Source: Pedobacter ghigonis (lineage in GTDB: Bacteria > Bacteroidota > Bacteroidia > Sphingobacteriales > Sphingobacteriaceae). From it: a stretch of 64,000 nucleotides of DNA. Where the stretch lies: the NCBI RefSeq assembly GCF_903166585.1, contig NZ_CAESCM010000004.1:186001-250000 (forward strand), read 5' to 3'. Position numbers and translations under genes: made by a program. This document shows, in pieces, positions 9,584 through 18,970 of this stretch. Numbering within the stretch: the first letter of the stretch is position 1; every line of letters starts with the position of its first letter. The notes beneath the pieces were generated by a model. That model saw nothing but the letters and a program-made list of their open reading frames with translations, searched no databases and was not told the origin of the DNA.

Positions 9584-10633
9584 ATGTCAGTATTCTCTTA
9601 TAAGCAGCGTAACAACATTAACCTTGTTATTATTATTGCCCTTGGAATATTAATTGCCTACTCGTTACAAAGTATTTTCAGTGCTATTTTAAGTACCCTG
9701 GTGCTTTATACCATCATGCGCCCCGCCTACATCTATCTTGCAGAACGTAAAGGCTGGAACAAAAGGCTGATTGCTATTTTTTTGATTGCCATTAGTATCA
9801 TACTAATTGTACTGCCATTTTATGCTTTAAGTAGTATGGTAATCAGCAAAATTTCAGAATTAAGAAACAATGAAATTTTTTTCAAAAACCTGCTGGTTAA
9901 ATTACAACACCTTAGTCCGGTAAAAATTAACCAGGATTTAATCCAGGAAGGATTGAACAGACTGGGTAACTGGGCAACTCAATTGTTTCCCTCATTGATA
10001 TCAAGTGCAGTAAATATTATTTTAAGCTTGCTGGTAATGTACTTTTTACTCTACTTTATGTTAATTGAACGGAAGAAATTCGAGTTTTCGTTAATTAAAT
10101 ATGCACCATTCAGAGAGCAAAATGCACTTCGTTTTGGTGATGAAATGAGAAATACGACCTATGCCAATGTATTGGGTCAAGGTTTAATCTGCCTGGTTCA
10201 GGGTTCATTAGTTAGTCTCTCTTTTTTAATTTTAGGATATAAAGATCCGTTGTTTTGGGGCATAATAACCACATTTATATCGTTTGTACCGGTTTTGGGA
10301 CCTCCGGTAATTTTTGTACCGGCAGCTATATTACAAATTGCAAACGGGAATAATTTTGCAGGCTGGGCCATGCTTGTTTTTGGTTTTGTGGTGATCATTA
10401 ACATCGATAATGTACTACGGTTTATCATTGCAAAAAAAGTTGGCAATATTCACCCCATAATTACAGTAATTGGCGTAATTATTGGTATTCCTTTATTTGG
10501 TATATTGGGTCTGGTTTTCGGCCCTTTGCTACTTTCGTATTTTATATTGCTTGTTAAAATTTACGAAACCAGTACGCTCGCATCAGAGAGATTGGAAAGA
10601 ATTAAAACAAATAATGAGCATATGGAGTTATAA
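9584..10633 (+). CDS. AI-2E family transporter (UPF0118)
   Basis: The 349-residue inner-membrane protein has about seven or eight hydrophobic segments and a soluble loop after the second pair (about residues 85-140). The segments FVPVLGPPVIFVPAAI and GIPLFGILGLVFGPLL are typical of the AI-2E/PerM family. Family members have been linked to signal export or Na+/H+ antiport, so the substrate is open. It lies about 75 bp before a YtxH gene and heads a run of small envelope-protein genes. Confidence 0.88.
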   Translation: MSVFSYKQRNNINLVIIIALGILIAYSLQSIFSAILSTLVLYTIMRPAYIYLAERKGWNKRLIAIFLIAISIILIVLPFYALSSMVISKISELRNNEIFFKNLLVKLQHLSPVKINQDLIQEGLNRLGNWATQLFPSLISSAVNIILSLLVMYFLLYFMLIERKKFEFSLIKYAPFREQNALRFGDEMRNTTYANVLGQGLICLVQGSLVSLSFLILGYKDPLFWGIITTFISFVPVLGPPVIFVPAAILQIANGNNFAGWAMLVFGFVVIINIDNVLRFIIAKKVGNIHPIITVIGVIIGIPLFGILGLVFGPLLLSYFILLVKIYETSTLASERLERIKTNNEHMEL

Positions 10634-10707
10634 ATATAGCTTAACAATAAAATAATGTAGTAGTTTTATATTGTACTTAATTGTTAAACCCTTAAAATAG
10701 ATTAATT

Positions 10708-10974
10708 ATGAATGATAACTCAAAAGTTGTAGTTGCGCTTTTAGCAGGATTAGCTGCAGGTGCAGCGCTAGGAATTTTATTCGCACCAGATAAAGGTGAA
10801 GAAACGCGCGACAAATTAAGCCAATCGTTAAAAGACTTAGGCGATTCTATTAAAGATAAGGCTGCAGATGAAATTAACAACCTGGCGAGCCTGAAAGATA
10901 AAGTGGTAAGCTCGATCAAAACCAAATTAAGAAGCGTAGAAGAAGAATATAGCGACGACGTAGAACACGCTTAA
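10708..10974 (+). CDS. YtxH-domain small membrane protein
   Basis: The 88-residue protein begins with a glycine/alanine-rich membrane helix (about 7-26), then the YtxH signature GILFAPDKGEETR. A charged helical tail follows, likely coiled coil (LKDLGDSIKDKAADEI). Members are common general-stress proteins, and their function is unknown. It is followed by a holin-like gene after about 55 bp. A/T-rich sequence directly precedes the ATG, with no Shine-Dalgarno. Confidence 0.85.
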   Translation: MNDNSKVVVALLAGLAAGAALGILFAPDKGEETRDKLSQSLKDLGDSIKDKAADEINNLASLKDKVVSSIKTKLRSVEEEYSDDVEHA

Positions 10975-11028
10975 AGAATAATAACAGGCATAACCGGGCA
11001 TGAGCCCCAGTTAAATCTCATCTGAATT

Positions 11029-11409
11029 ATGCAGGAAAATAAAGACAAAAGCATTGAAGATCTGGTAGATGATGCCAAAGGCTTTTTAGAAGCCAGGGTA
11101 GAGTACACCAGGCTTTATCTTCTAGAAAAAATATCCAAGGTTTTTGCAGATCTGGTAACGAGTGCAACCGTTATCGTTTGCTTTGTATTGGCCTTTTTGT
11201 TCGGTTCTGTTACACTTGGGCTTTACCTGGGCGAAGTTTTAAACAGTTATGCAGGCGGTTTTGGCTGTGTATCGTTGCTTTACATTTTAATTGCTGTAAT
11301 TGTATATTTCACAAAAGATAAATACATAGAAAAAGCAATCATCAACATTGCTATCAGAAAGTATTTTGATAAACTAGCAGATAAGGAGGATGGCGATGAG
11401 AAGCTATAA
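11029..11409 (+). CDS. holin-III-like (phage holin family) membrane protein
   Basis: The 126-residue protein has an N-terminal amphipathic helix (about 1-38), two membrane helices (about 44-72 and 80-98) and a basic helical tail. This is the layout of the 'phage holin family / Act_holin superfamily III' proteins that are chromosomal in many Bacteroidota. It sits in a YtxH cluster with no phage genes around it, so a stress or envelope role is more likely than lysis. The 3' end overlaps the next gene. Confidence 0.7.
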   Translation: MQENKDKSIEDLVDDAKGFLEARVEYTRLYLLEKISKVFADLVTSATVIVCFVLAFLFGSVTLGLYLGEVLNSYAGGFGCVSLLYILIAVIVYFTKDKYIEKAIINIAIRKYFDKLADKEDGDEKL

Positions 11410-11833
11410 AACAATCAGAAACCTCGAAGATCTGCAGGCTAAAAAGCTTGAGTTGAAAGTAGAATATACCCTGAAGCAAAATATGCTTAAAACAGATGCA
11501 AAAGCATACTTTCATCAGTTTACTTTAGGTGCGCTGATTAAAAAATATGCTACCCCAAGCAATTTGTTCAAAGCCGACGAAAAGCTGAACATCAGTAGTA
11601 CAGCCATGTCTTTGCTTCTGCCCATGATTATGAATAAAACCATTTTCAGAGGTGCAGGTTTTTTAACTAAAGCAGCTGTTGGATTGGTTTCCGGAAAACT
11701 TGGAAAATCGCTTGATGCCGAACACCTTTCTGCCATTTTTAATTCAGTAAAAGGTTGGTTCAGCAAAAATAAAGAAAAAAAGGAAAAGAAGTTTGTCGAT
11801 TATGGCATCCCGCCAGATAGCGAAACTTATTAG
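11396..11833 (+). CDS. hypothetical protein of the YtxH/holin cluster
   Basis: I do not recognise the family. The start at 11396 is chosen because a clear Shine-Dalgarno (AGGAGG, 11384-11389) lies six bases upstream. An ATG at 11390 overlaps the end of that signal. Such an SD is unusual in this window. The 145-residue product has a basic N-terminal helix with likely coiled coil (1-35), a hydrophobic middle (about 68-105, one or two segments) and a lysine-rich C-terminus. It overlaps the holin-like gene by 14 bases, so translation is probably coupled. Confidence 0.75.
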   Translation: MRSYKTIRNLEDLQAKKLELKVEYTLKQNMLKTDAKAYFHQFTLGALIKKYATPSNLFKADEKLNISSTAMSLLLPMIMNKTIFRGAGFLTKAAVGLVSGKLGKSLDAEHLSAIFNSVKGWFSKNKEKKEKKFVDYGIPPDSETY

Positions 11834-11896
11834 TTTAGTGGTTCATTTGCCATTTGTTTATTAGTTAGCAAATTGCAGATATCATTTCAAAGCAAA

Positions 11897-11928
11897 AGCC
11901 TCAGAATTTTAAATCCTGAGGCTTCTTT
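11897..11928 (+). terminator. intrinsic terminator of the AI-2E/YtxH cluster (bidirectional)
   Basis: AAGCCTCAG (11897-11905) pairs with CTGAGGCTT (11916-11924), followed by CTTTAT. The reverse strand also has a T run, so it can serve the convergent aspS gene too. Confidence 0.75.
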
Positions 11929-11984
11929 ATATTTAATATCCCTTGTCCTAATGGCCATCAACTAATGAACCAGTGGCCAATGAA

Positions 11985-13730
11985 CTATAAATCTGTTTTA
12001 ATCTTAAGTTCTTTCAATTGTTTATCATCAATTGTACTTGGGCTGTCAATCATCACATCGCGGCCCGAATTATTTTTAGGGAAAGCGATTACATCGCGGA
12101 TTGAATCTAAACCAGCAAAAATTGAAGTTAAACGGTCAAATCCGAAAGCAATACCACCATGCGGAGGTGCACCAAATTCGAAAGCATCCATTAAGAAACC
12201 AAATTGCTTTTGTGCTTCTTCTGCACTAAAACCTAAATGTTTAAACATTAAAGCCTGCAATTCGCGGTCGTGGATCCGGATAGAACCACCGCCAACTTCG
12301 GTACCGTTAATTACCATATCGTAAGCATTGGCACGTACATTTTTAGGATCAGTATCCAACAAAGCAATATCCTCTGGTTTTGGAGAAGTGAACGGGTGGT
12401 GCATTGCATGGTAACGTTCAGTTTCTTCATCCCATTCTAAAAGCGGGAAATCCAATACCCAAAGGGCAGAAAATGTATTTTTATCGCGCAAACCTAAACG
12501 GTTACCCATTTCTAAACGAAGCTCGTTTAATTGCTTGCGTACTTTATCGGTCGAACCTGCTAAAATTAACAATAAATCGCCTTTTTCAGTTTCAAAAGCT
12601 CCGCTCCATTGTTTAAGATCTTCTTCATTAAAGAATTTATCAACCGACGATTTGATGGTTCCATCGTCGTTATGGCGGGCATAAATCAAACCTGTAGCGC
12701 CTATCTGCGGACGTTTAATAAAATCTGTCAGTTCATCTAACTGCTTGCGCGTATAGCTTGCAGCGCCTTTGGCATTGATACCCACTACCAGTTCGGCGTT
12801 ATCAAAAACAGGGAATCCCTTACCTTTTACCAGATCATTTAATTCTACAAACTGCATAGCAAAACGGGTATCGGGTTTATCCGATCCGTATAAACGCATA
12901 GCATCTGCATATTGCATACGTGGCACTTCCGGTAAATCGTAATTACGCACCTCTTTAAACAAAGTACGGATTAAGCCTTCGAAAGTATTTAATATATCTT
13001 CTTGTTCGATGAACGACATTTCGCAGTCAATCTGGGTAAACTCAGGCTGACGATCTGCCCGTAAATCTTCATCTCTGAAACATTTTACAATCTGGAAATA
13101 ACGGTCGAAACCAGAAACCATCAGCAACTGCTTAAAAGTTTGCGGCGATTGAGGTAAAGCATAAAACTCACCTTCGTTCATACGGCTAGGTACTACGAAA
13201 TCTCTTGCGCCTTCTGGTGTCGATTTAATCAAAACCGGGGTTTCAACTTCGATAAAATCTAAAGCATCTAAATAACGACGAACTGATTGTGCCATTTTAT
13301 GACGCAAAACCAGGTTATTACGCACCGGGTTACGGCGTAAATCCAGGTAACGGTATTTCATGCGTAACTCATCACCGCCATCGGTTTCATCATCAATTAA
13401 GAAAGGAGGTAACTTAGCTGCATTTAAAATCTCCAATGCAGTAATTTTAATCTCCACATCGCCGGTAGGCATTTTTGGGTTTTTATTGCTCCGCTCTACA
13501 ACGGTACCGATGGCTTTAATTACAAACTCGCGGCCAAGGCTACGTGCTTTTTCGCAAAGCTCGCGATTATCGTCCATGTTAAAAACCAATTGGGTAATGC
13601 CATAACGATCGCGGATGTCGATAAAAGTCATACCGCCTAAATCTCTTGATTTCTGTACCCAACCACATAAGGCTACATTTTCACCTAAGTTATTCAGGTT
13701 TAATGCACCACAAGTTACTGTTCTTAACAT
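11985..13730 (-). CDS. aspS: aspartyl-tRNA synthetase
   Basis: This class II aminoacyl-tRNA synthetase has 581 residues, the bacterial-type length. The N-terminal OB-fold binds the anticodon ([19 protein letters not shown]). Class II motif 2 is [18 protein letters not shown] and motif 3 is GIAFGFDRL near the end. The GAD insertion domain lies between. It charges tRNA-Asp in the cytosol. On the minus strand a TATTTTTG box (complement of 13753-13760) lies about 25 bp before the start, a plausible -7 element. The -33 box is weak. Confidence 0.96.
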   Translation of the reverse strand: MLRTVTCGALNLNNLGENVALCGWVQKSRDLGGMTFIDIRDRYGITQLVFNMDDNRELCEKARSLGREFVIKAIGTVVERSNKNPKMPTGDVEIKITALEILNAAKLPPFLIDDETDGGDELRMKYRYLDLRRNPVRNNLVLRHKMAQSVRRYLDALDFIEVETPVLIKSTPEGARDFVVPSRMNEGEFYALPQSPQTFKQLLMVSGFDRYFQIVKCFRDEDLRADRQPEFTQIDCEMSFIEQEDILNTFEGLIRTLFKEVRNYDLPEVPRMQYADAMRLYGSDKPDTRFAMQFVELNDLVKGKGFPVFDNAELVVGINAKGAASYTRKQLDELTDFIKRPQIGATGLIYARHNDDGTIKSSVDKFFNEEDLKQWSGAFETEKGDLLLILAGSTDKVRKQLNELRLEMGNRLGLRDKNTFSALWVLDFPLLEWDEETERYHAMHHPFTSPKPEDIALLDTDPKNVRANAYDMVINGTEVGGGSIRIHDRELQALMFKHLGFSAEEAQKQFGFLMDAFEFGAPPHGGIAFGFDRLTSIFAGLDSIRDVIAFPKNNSGRDVMIDSPSTIDDKQLKELKIKTDL

Positions 13731-13876
13731 ATGTTTAATCTAAATTGAGCGGCAAAAATACCGATTTTGTTTTAAAGTTTCGAGTACAAGGTTTAAGGAA
13801 ATTTTGTGGTGGCAGATTTGTTGTTTTTAACCACAAAGACACCAGCCGCACAATGAAATAACGATCAACTTTTAAG

Positions 13877-14281
13877 TTAGTATTTCTCTTCGAGTACAAT
13901 TTCTACAGCAATTATTTTCCACTCGCCGCTAACGTTTTTCCAATGCACCATTTCTTCGGTTTGGATGGTTTGTTTTTTAGAGAAAAGCAACAGGTTAGGT
14001 CTGATCACAACAGATTTCCGGGCAATTTTTTCGGTAAAAACACCTTCTTCGAAGGATGATTTTATGCGGTAATAACTGGTATCGAAATGTTTGATCCCTT
14101 TAAAATACTTTCTTAAATCGATGGAATAATCTCTTTTATTGAGGCTTACACCTCCGGCTGGCGTAAAAACAAAAGCAGGATCGAGGATGGCAAGGTAAGC
14201 ATCTGCATCTTTGTTGATTAAAGCCTGATTGGCCGTTTGATGTATATCGTTTATTGCTGAAATGATTAAATCGGTTTCCAT
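13877..14281 (-). CDS. NTF2-like (SnoaL/DUF4440) family protein
   Basis: The 134-residue cytosolic protein has an N-terminal helix ALINKDADAYLAILDPAFVFTP and a C-terminal strand pattern (MVHWKNVSGEWKIIAVEIV) typical of cone-shaped NTF2-like proteins. The family binds small ligands or has isomerase or ketosteroid-type activity. Nothing here points to a particular substrate. It is a single gene without an operon partner. Confidence 0.7.
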   Translation of the reverse strand: METDLIISAINDIHQTANQALINKDADAYLAILDPAFVFTPAGGVSLNKRDYSIDLRKYFKGIKHFDTSYYRIKSSFEEGVFTEKIARKSVVIRPNLLLFSKKQTIQTEEMVHWKNVSGEWKIIAVEIVLEEKY

Positions 14282-14726
14282 GGCATGAAGTTAAGGCTTT
14301 GTTACAGGGTTTTCAAATTAATGATGAATGGACTACAGTTTTTCCACAAAACGGCATCTCTGGCTAAAAGGTTTAGTTTATTGCACCAGCCTGTGTTAAA
14401 TAAACCCCATTGAACGGATGCCAATTTCCTTCAAATTGGCTGGAGGAAAAGCGGGACTGAAAATGCCAAAAGCACAGAAACGTTCATTTTCTAATGAGAT
14501 AAGTTATAGCTATAGAAGATTTTTCATCTCCTCAATTCCATCATGCAGAATTTATTTCAGCATCTCTTTATTCTTTGCGTTAATTGTAGAGAGTCCCTGA
14601 AACGAGTTCAGGGTGACATCAAAAGTGAATGATTTAGCCTGATCTTGAAATCTATTCTAAACTTTTTTATACCTTGATGCAACGTTTTAAAATCTCTCCT
14701 GTCTTATAATCAGAATATTCAAAATT
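14282..14726. repeat. gap with REP-like palindromic repeats
   Basis: This 445-bp gap holds two palindrome-like units: CATGCAGAATTTATTTCAGCAT-like at about 14538-14567 and CCTGAAACGAGTTCAGG within 14594-14612. Both are of the same type as the cluster at 55381-55591. A 60-codon ORF at 14418-14600 overlaps them and lacks protein-like features, so I leave it out. An A/T-rich zone before the sigma gene may hold its promoter. Confidence 0.6.
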
Positions 14727-15284
14727 TTGGAAGCCGTATACATCGATAAAAACCTAGATCTCGTAAAGGAATGCATGCAGGGAAGCCGCACTGCGCAGTT
14801 TGAATTGTACAAGCTGTATGCGAAAGCGATGTATAACGTGGCGCTGCGCATTTTAAATTATGAGGAAGAGGCTGAAGATGTTTTACAGGAAGCCTTTTTA
14901 GACGCTTTTACCAGAATTGTTGATTTTAGGCAGGAAACCACTTTTGGGCTTTGGCTTAAACAGATTGTAATTAACAAATCAATCAATTATCTGCGCAAGC
15001 GTAAAATGGAATTTGTAAGTACCGATGAAATAACGGAGGTGCCTGATGAAGTGAGTTTTGATGATTACGAGGTACAATTACAGGCTGAGGAAATTAGAAA
15101 AGCCATTACCGAATTGCCAGATGGCTACCGGGTGGTATTGAGTTTGTACCTTTTAGAAGGGTACGACCATGAAGAAATTGCACACATTTTAAAAATAAGT
15201 GAAAATACAAGTCGCACACAGTATATGCGTGCCAAAAAGAAGTTAAAAAGCATTTTAGAACAGAAAGGGATGAGAGATGAATAA
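14727..15284 (+). CDS. ECF-type RNA polymerase sigma factor
   Basis: The 185-residue protein has sigma region 2 at about 25-95 (FELYKLYAKAMYNVALRI, AEDVLQEAFLDAFTRI, LKQIVINKSINYLRKRK) and region 4 at about 125-175 (LPDGYRVVLSLYLLEGYDHEEIA, the helix-turn-helix). The start is TTG at 14727. The next ATG, at 14772, would remove part of region 2, so TTG or another nearby start is preferred. It overlaps the next gene, a likely membrane anti-sigma, by eight bases, so it probably directs envelope-response transcription that includes the following repeat protein. Confidence 0.88.
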   Translation: MEAVYIDKNLDLVKECMQGSRTAQFELYKLYAKAMYNVALRILNYEEEAEDVLQEAFLDAFTRIVDFRQETTFGLWLKQIVINKSINYLRKRKMEFVSTDEITEVPDEVSFDDYEVQLQAEEIRKAITELPDGYRVVLSLYLLEGYDHEEIAHILKISENTSRTQYMRAKKKLKSILEQKGMRDE

Positions 15285-15807
15285 TGGCAGATTAGAAACC
15301 TTTGTAAAAGAAAACCGCAAAGCCTTCGATGTAATGGAACCATCGGCAGCACTTTGGGCCAAAATTGAAAAGGAATTAGACAACAAAAAGAAAAAAAAGC
15401 CGGTAAAGCTGTATTTATGGATGAGCGCCGCAGCCGCTATAGTAGTGGTAATTGGTTTGGCCTTGTTGTACACCGTAAAAACGCAAAACAGCAATTTGGA
15501 AATCGCCGACGTTAGCGCTTCGTACGCTAAAAAAGAGGTTCATTTTGCAGGCTTAATTACCGAAAAGAGAGACAGCTTAGCCATTTTCGCTTCGGCTAAC
15601 CCCGAGTTGTATAAAAAATTTACCGCTGATTTGAGAAAGCTTGATGAAGATTACGAAAGATTAAAATCGGAACTACCTACATCGCCCAACCAAACTTTTG
15701 TGGTAAAGGCTATGGTGAAGAACCGCGAAATACAGCTACAACTCTTAAAACAACAATTGTTAATTATAAATCAGGTTGACGATTACAAAAGGGTTAATCA
15801 GATTTAG
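15277..15807 (+). CDS. probable membrane anti-sigma factor
   Basis: The 176-residue product has a cytosolic N-terminus (1-44), one membrane helix (about 45-66) and a periplasmic part with strong coiled-coil character (about 110-170: charged heptads, then LQLLKQQLL). Overlap with the sigma gene, the topology and the short cytosolic arm (EPSAALWAKIEKEL) fit an anti-sigma factor. No zinc HxxxCxxC motif is present, so it is not a ZAS-type anti-sigma. The role is inferred from context. Confidence 0.65.
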   Translation: MNNGRLETFVKENRKAFDVMEPSAALWAKIEKELDNKKKKKPVKLYLWMSAAAAIVVVIGLALLYTVKTQNSNLEIADVSASYAKKEVHFAGLITEKRDSLAIFASANPELYKKFTADLRKLDEDYERLKSELPTSPNQTFVVKAMVKNREIQLQLLKQQLLIINQVDDYKRVNQI

Positions 15808-16052
15808 AAAGCTTAAAGACCAAGGGTGAAAAAGTCCGAAGTCCGGGGTCCGAAAGACGAGAGCTTAAAGCAGAAAGATGAAAAGCTTAGGTGCGCTAAG
15901 GTTTCTGAGGTGGTAAAAAATAGAGGTTAACTATATAAAACATTAAAATTACGCGCTTTCGGGAAAAGAATTTGGGAGGAAACGCTCACCACATTGAATT
16001 GCTTATGCCAGCCGGCAGGTTTTAAGCCATTTAATGTTTAACAATTAACAAC
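15808..16052. other. gap between anti-sigma and repeat protein genes
   Basis: This 245-bp purine-rich gap contains short imperfect repeats (AGCTTAAAG / AAGTCCG-type units at 15810-15900). No terminator with a T run is obvious here, so read-through into the next gene is possible. No gene is seen. Confidence 0.4.
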
Positions 16053-17342
16053 ATGAAAACAATAAAAATACTTCTAGCCTTTATGGCTTTAATAGCCGTA
16101 AAAGCCAATGCCCAGGAGGCAACAGTTAACAGCCCGTCAGAAAAAACGGTGATAGAAAATGTAGAAAAATCTACCACACTGGCCATGGTGAGCCATCGCC
16201 AAAACACGCAGAATGGGAGTGATGCCGAGCGCACAAAATCTTTCAGCAAGAGTTTTAGTGTAGATAATAACGACAAGGTTAACCTTAACAATCAGTACGG
16301 ATCGATCGTGATTAAAACCTGGGACAAAAAAGAAGTTAAGGTTGATATCGACATTAAAGCTTACAGCAACTCTGACAGTGATGCCCAAAAATTAATTGAT
16401 GGCGTAAGTATTGAGGCCAATAAAACAGGCGATGTGGTATCGATAAAAACTAATTTTGCTGATCGTGGTGGCAATAATTTCATGGGCAGGATAACCAAAA
16501 ACGGAGTTACCAAACGCCGGGAACTTAAAATCTCCTACATCATTTATATGCCCGCTGTTAATCCGCTTACAGTAATGCAACAGTACGGTAACGTAAATAT
16601 GGACGATTTTTCGGGTCCTACTTCGTTAAAAGTACAGTACGGAAGTTTAACCGCCGGCAATTTAAGCAACACCAACAACTACATCAATGTGCAGTATGGT
16701 AAATGTACCGTTCAGGATATAAACGCCGCGGTAGTAAAACACAGTTATAACGGCCCGGTAAGCATTGGTAGCGTAGGTACTTTAGAACTAACTGCCGAAT
16801 ATGTAGCAGTAAATGTAAATACCATCCGTAAATCGGCCGATATTAAGGTTGAATATGGTGGAGGCTTAACTGTTGGTAACATCGGTGGCAATTTATTGCT
16901 TAATACCGAGTATGCAAAGGTTGATATCAATAGCGTAAAAGGAAATACAGTTATTAAACAAGGCTACGGTAGCTTAAACCTGGCCAGCGTAGGTAAACTT
17001 AATTTAAAAACCGAGTACACCAATGTAACATTAGGCGCTCTAAATGGCGATGCACTAATTGACATGGAGTACAACAAGCTCAGCGTGGCCGACATTACCC
17101 CGGCTTGCCACAACTTTACTTTTACCGGCGAGTATGTAAGTACAGCCCTTGGGTTTAACGACCGGTATAACGCAAACTTTAATCTCGCCACATCGTATGC
17201 CGGCTTCAAATACGGCTCAAACGTATCGGCAAGTAAAGTTAGCGATGACGACGAAACCAAAAAATATGCAGGTAAAATTGGTTCAGGTGGCGGCGCTACT
17301 GTAAACATCAAATCAGAATACGGATCAATCACCTTTAAATAA
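16053..17342 (+). CDS. exported Y-G repeat protein, probable beta-helix (DUF4097-like)
   Basis: The 429-residue protein has a signal peptide (cut after NAQ, about 22). From about residue 75 it is built of imperfect units of 20-25 residues beginning Q/E/G-Y-G/A/V. Examples are NQYGSIVIKT, QQYGNVNMDD, VQYGSLTAGN, VQYGKCTVQD, EYGGGLTVGN, GYGSLNLASV and SEYGSITFK at the end. Each turn has alternating hydrophobic residues, as in DUF4097-type parallel beta folds. It would be periplasmic or on the cell surface. The gene follows an ECF sigma/anti-sigma pair and is a candidate target or sensor of it. Function is unknown. Confidence 0.7.
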   Translation: MKTIKILLAFMALIAVKANAQEATVNSPSEKTVIENVEKSTTLAMVSHRQNTQNGSDAERTKSFSKSFSVDNNDKVNLNNQYGSIVIKTWDKKEVKVDIDIKAYSNSDSDAQKLIDGVSIEANKTGDVVSIKTNFADRGGNNFMGRITKNGVTKRRELKISYIIYMPAVNPLTVMQQYGNVNMDDFSGPTSLKVQYGSLTAGNLSNTNNYINVQYGKCTVQDINAAVVKHSYNGPVSIGSVGTLELTAEYVAVNVNTIRKSADIKVEYGGGLTVGNIGGNLLLNTEYAKVDINSVKGNTVIKQGYGSLNLASVGKLNLKTEYTNVTLGALNGDALIDMEYNKLSVADITPACHNFTFTGEYVSTALGFNDRYNANFNLATSYAGFKYGSNVSASKVSDDDETKKYAGKIGSGGGATVNIKSEYGSITFK

Positions 17343-17367
17343 GAATTTTAGAGACCAAATAAACTAT

Positions 17368-17398
17368 AGTCCTGTCTATTTTATAGGCAGGACTTTTT
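17368..17398 (+). terminator. intrinsic terminator after the Y-G repeat protein gene
   Basis: AGTCCTGTC (17368-17376) pairs with GGCAGGACT (17386-17394, one G-U pair) and is followed by TTTTTT. Confidence 0.85.
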
Positions 17399-17546
17399 TA
17401 TTTACCACTGTCCGATAACGGATATCAAAATGTTCGATTACGAACACCTCTATAATTGTAATTGCCAATAGGTCAATCCAGATAGCCTTTTTTCAGTTGG
17501 TATAAAAATTGAAAGCCAAAATCATCGAGATTAAACTAAACAAACT

Positions 17547-18914
17547 ATGAAAAAAATTCTTTTAATGCTTCTATTGCCTTTAACGCTACTCGCGCAATCG
17601 AACAAATTAACCAAAGCGGATAAAATTTATGGCCTTTCAAAATTCTGGCAAGAGGTAAATTACAATTTTGTTTACCTAAATAAAGTCGATCGTGCAAAAT
17701 GGGACAGCACATATAAGGCTTTGATTGTAAGCATTCCTGAAACCAAAACCGACTATGAATATTATCTGGAATTGCAACGGTTTTGCGCCATGCTAAAGGA
17801 CGGACATACCAATATCTATATGCCTGCAGGTAAAGATTTTGAACCGATGAACACCATGTTTGGCGATTATCGTTTCTTTATCGAAAACGTAGAAGACAAA
17901 GCCATTATTACCCGGGTTAACCTTAGCAAGAAAAATGAAATTCCGGTTGGAAGTGAGGTGATAGCTGTGAATGGTAAACCCACAGCACAATACGTGGCAG
18001 AACATGTTTCGCCCTATATTTCCTCTTCTACCGATTATGTTTTGATGGATTGGAGCATTAGTAAACTGCTTCAGGGTGTTGAAGGCAGCCAATTCGAAAT
18101 TAAAATCAAAAAACCCAACGGACAACTTTTAACCCTCAACTTAACCCACAAACGGACTGAAGAAAAAGAGGTTTTCCCTGCATTTCCAGCCGAATCGGCT
18201 TTGCTCGACTTTAAGTGGTATCCCAATAATGTAGCCTACGTTGCACTTAACTCGTTTGGGGATGAGAAAATAGATTCGCTTTTTACCGCCAAATTGCCAG
18301 AACTTTATAAAGCCAAAGCCATAATTGTTGATTTGCGGAATAACGGTGGTGGGAGCACGGGCATTGGAAGCTATATTCTGAAATATTTAACCAACGACAG
18401 CTTACTCTACGGCTCTCGTTATTCGACCCGCCAACTCAATTCAGCTTTTAAAGCCTGGGGCCACTATACCACAGCAAAAGATACTGCTAATAGTGAGTGG
18501 AATAAGAAAGCCCTGTTAACTTTCCAGGATAACTATTTTTATCACTTTGATTACAATCCATTAAAGAATAAGCTTGCGGAAAAGCGGATTGTTGTTCCCA
18601 CAGCTCTATTAATTGGTCATAACACAGCTTCTGCAGCTGAAGATTTTTTAATTTATGCCGACAACCAAAAGCACATGACCAAAATTGGCAGAAACTCTTT
18701 CGGAAGTACCGGACAGCCTTATCTTTTTGATCTTCCAGGTGGTGGCAGTGCAAGAGTATGCACCAAAAAAGATACCTATCCTGACGGGCGGGAATTTGTA
18801 GGTTATGGTGTAAAACCCGATATAGAAGTGATTCCAATCGTAAAAGATTTTATGGCCAATAAGGATACTACACTGAACACTGCAATCGATTACCTCAATA
18901 AAAAGATAAAATAA
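17547..18914 (+). CDS. S41 family (C-terminal processing-like) peptidase
   Basis: The 455-residue product has a signal peptide (about 1-17, LLAQ). A PDZ-like region lies at about 110-185 (IPVGSEVIAVNGKP). The catalytic S41 domain follows: IIVDLRNNGGGS, the serine region NTASAAEDFLIYA and the GSTGQPYLFDLPGG block. This family cuts exported proteins near hydrophobic C-termini with a Ser/Lys dyad. It lies in the periplasm. It has its own terminator, so it is probably monocistronic. Confidence 0.88.
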   Translation: MKKILLMLLLPLTLLAQSNKLTKADKIYGLSKFWQEVNYNFVYLNKVDRAKWDSTYKALIVSIPETKTDYEYYLELQRFCAMLKDGHTNIYMPAGKDFEPMNTMFGDYRFFIENVEDKAIITRVNLSKKNEIPVGSEVIAVNGKPTAQYVAEHVSPYISSSTDYVLMDWSISKLLQGVEGSQFEIKIKKPNGQLLTLNLTHKRTEEKEVFPAFPAESALLDFKWYPNNVAYVALNSFGDEKIDSLFTAKLPELYKAKAIIVDLRNNGGGSTGIGSYILKYLTNDSLLYGSRYSTRQLNSAFKAWGHYTTAKDTANSEWNKKALLTFQDNYFYHFDYNPLKNKLAEKRIVVPTALLIGHNTASAAEDFLIYADNQKHMTKIGRNSFGSTGQPYLFDLPGGGSARVCTKKDTYPDGREFVGYGVKPDIEVIPIVKDFMANKDTTLNTAIDYLNKKIK

Positions 18915-18925
18915 TCAATCCCTTA

Positions 18926-18955
18926 AGTCCCGGTAAATTTTGCCGGGACTTTTTA
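18926..18955 (+). terminator. intrinsic terminator of the S41 peptidase gene
   Basis: AGTCCCGG (18926-18933) pairs with CCGGGACT (18943-18950), followed by TTTTTA. Confidence 0.9.
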
Positions 18956-18970
18956 TATTTTAGCCTTTCT

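Noticed and set aside
11029..11409. Prophage remnant suggested by a holin-like protein
   Set aside because: No lysin, tail, integrase or attachment sites nearby; this family is chromosomal in many Bacteroidota.
14418..14600. 60-codon plus-strand ORF before the sigma gene
   Set aside because: Overlaps REP-like repeats and has no protein-like features or clear start region.
16964..17332. 122-codon minus-strand ORF inside the Y-G repeat protein
   Set aside because: Antisense shadow caused by the repeated codon pattern.
18487..18837. 116-codon minus-strand ORF inside the S41 peptidase gene
   Set aside because: Antisense shadow of a gene with catalytic Ser region.
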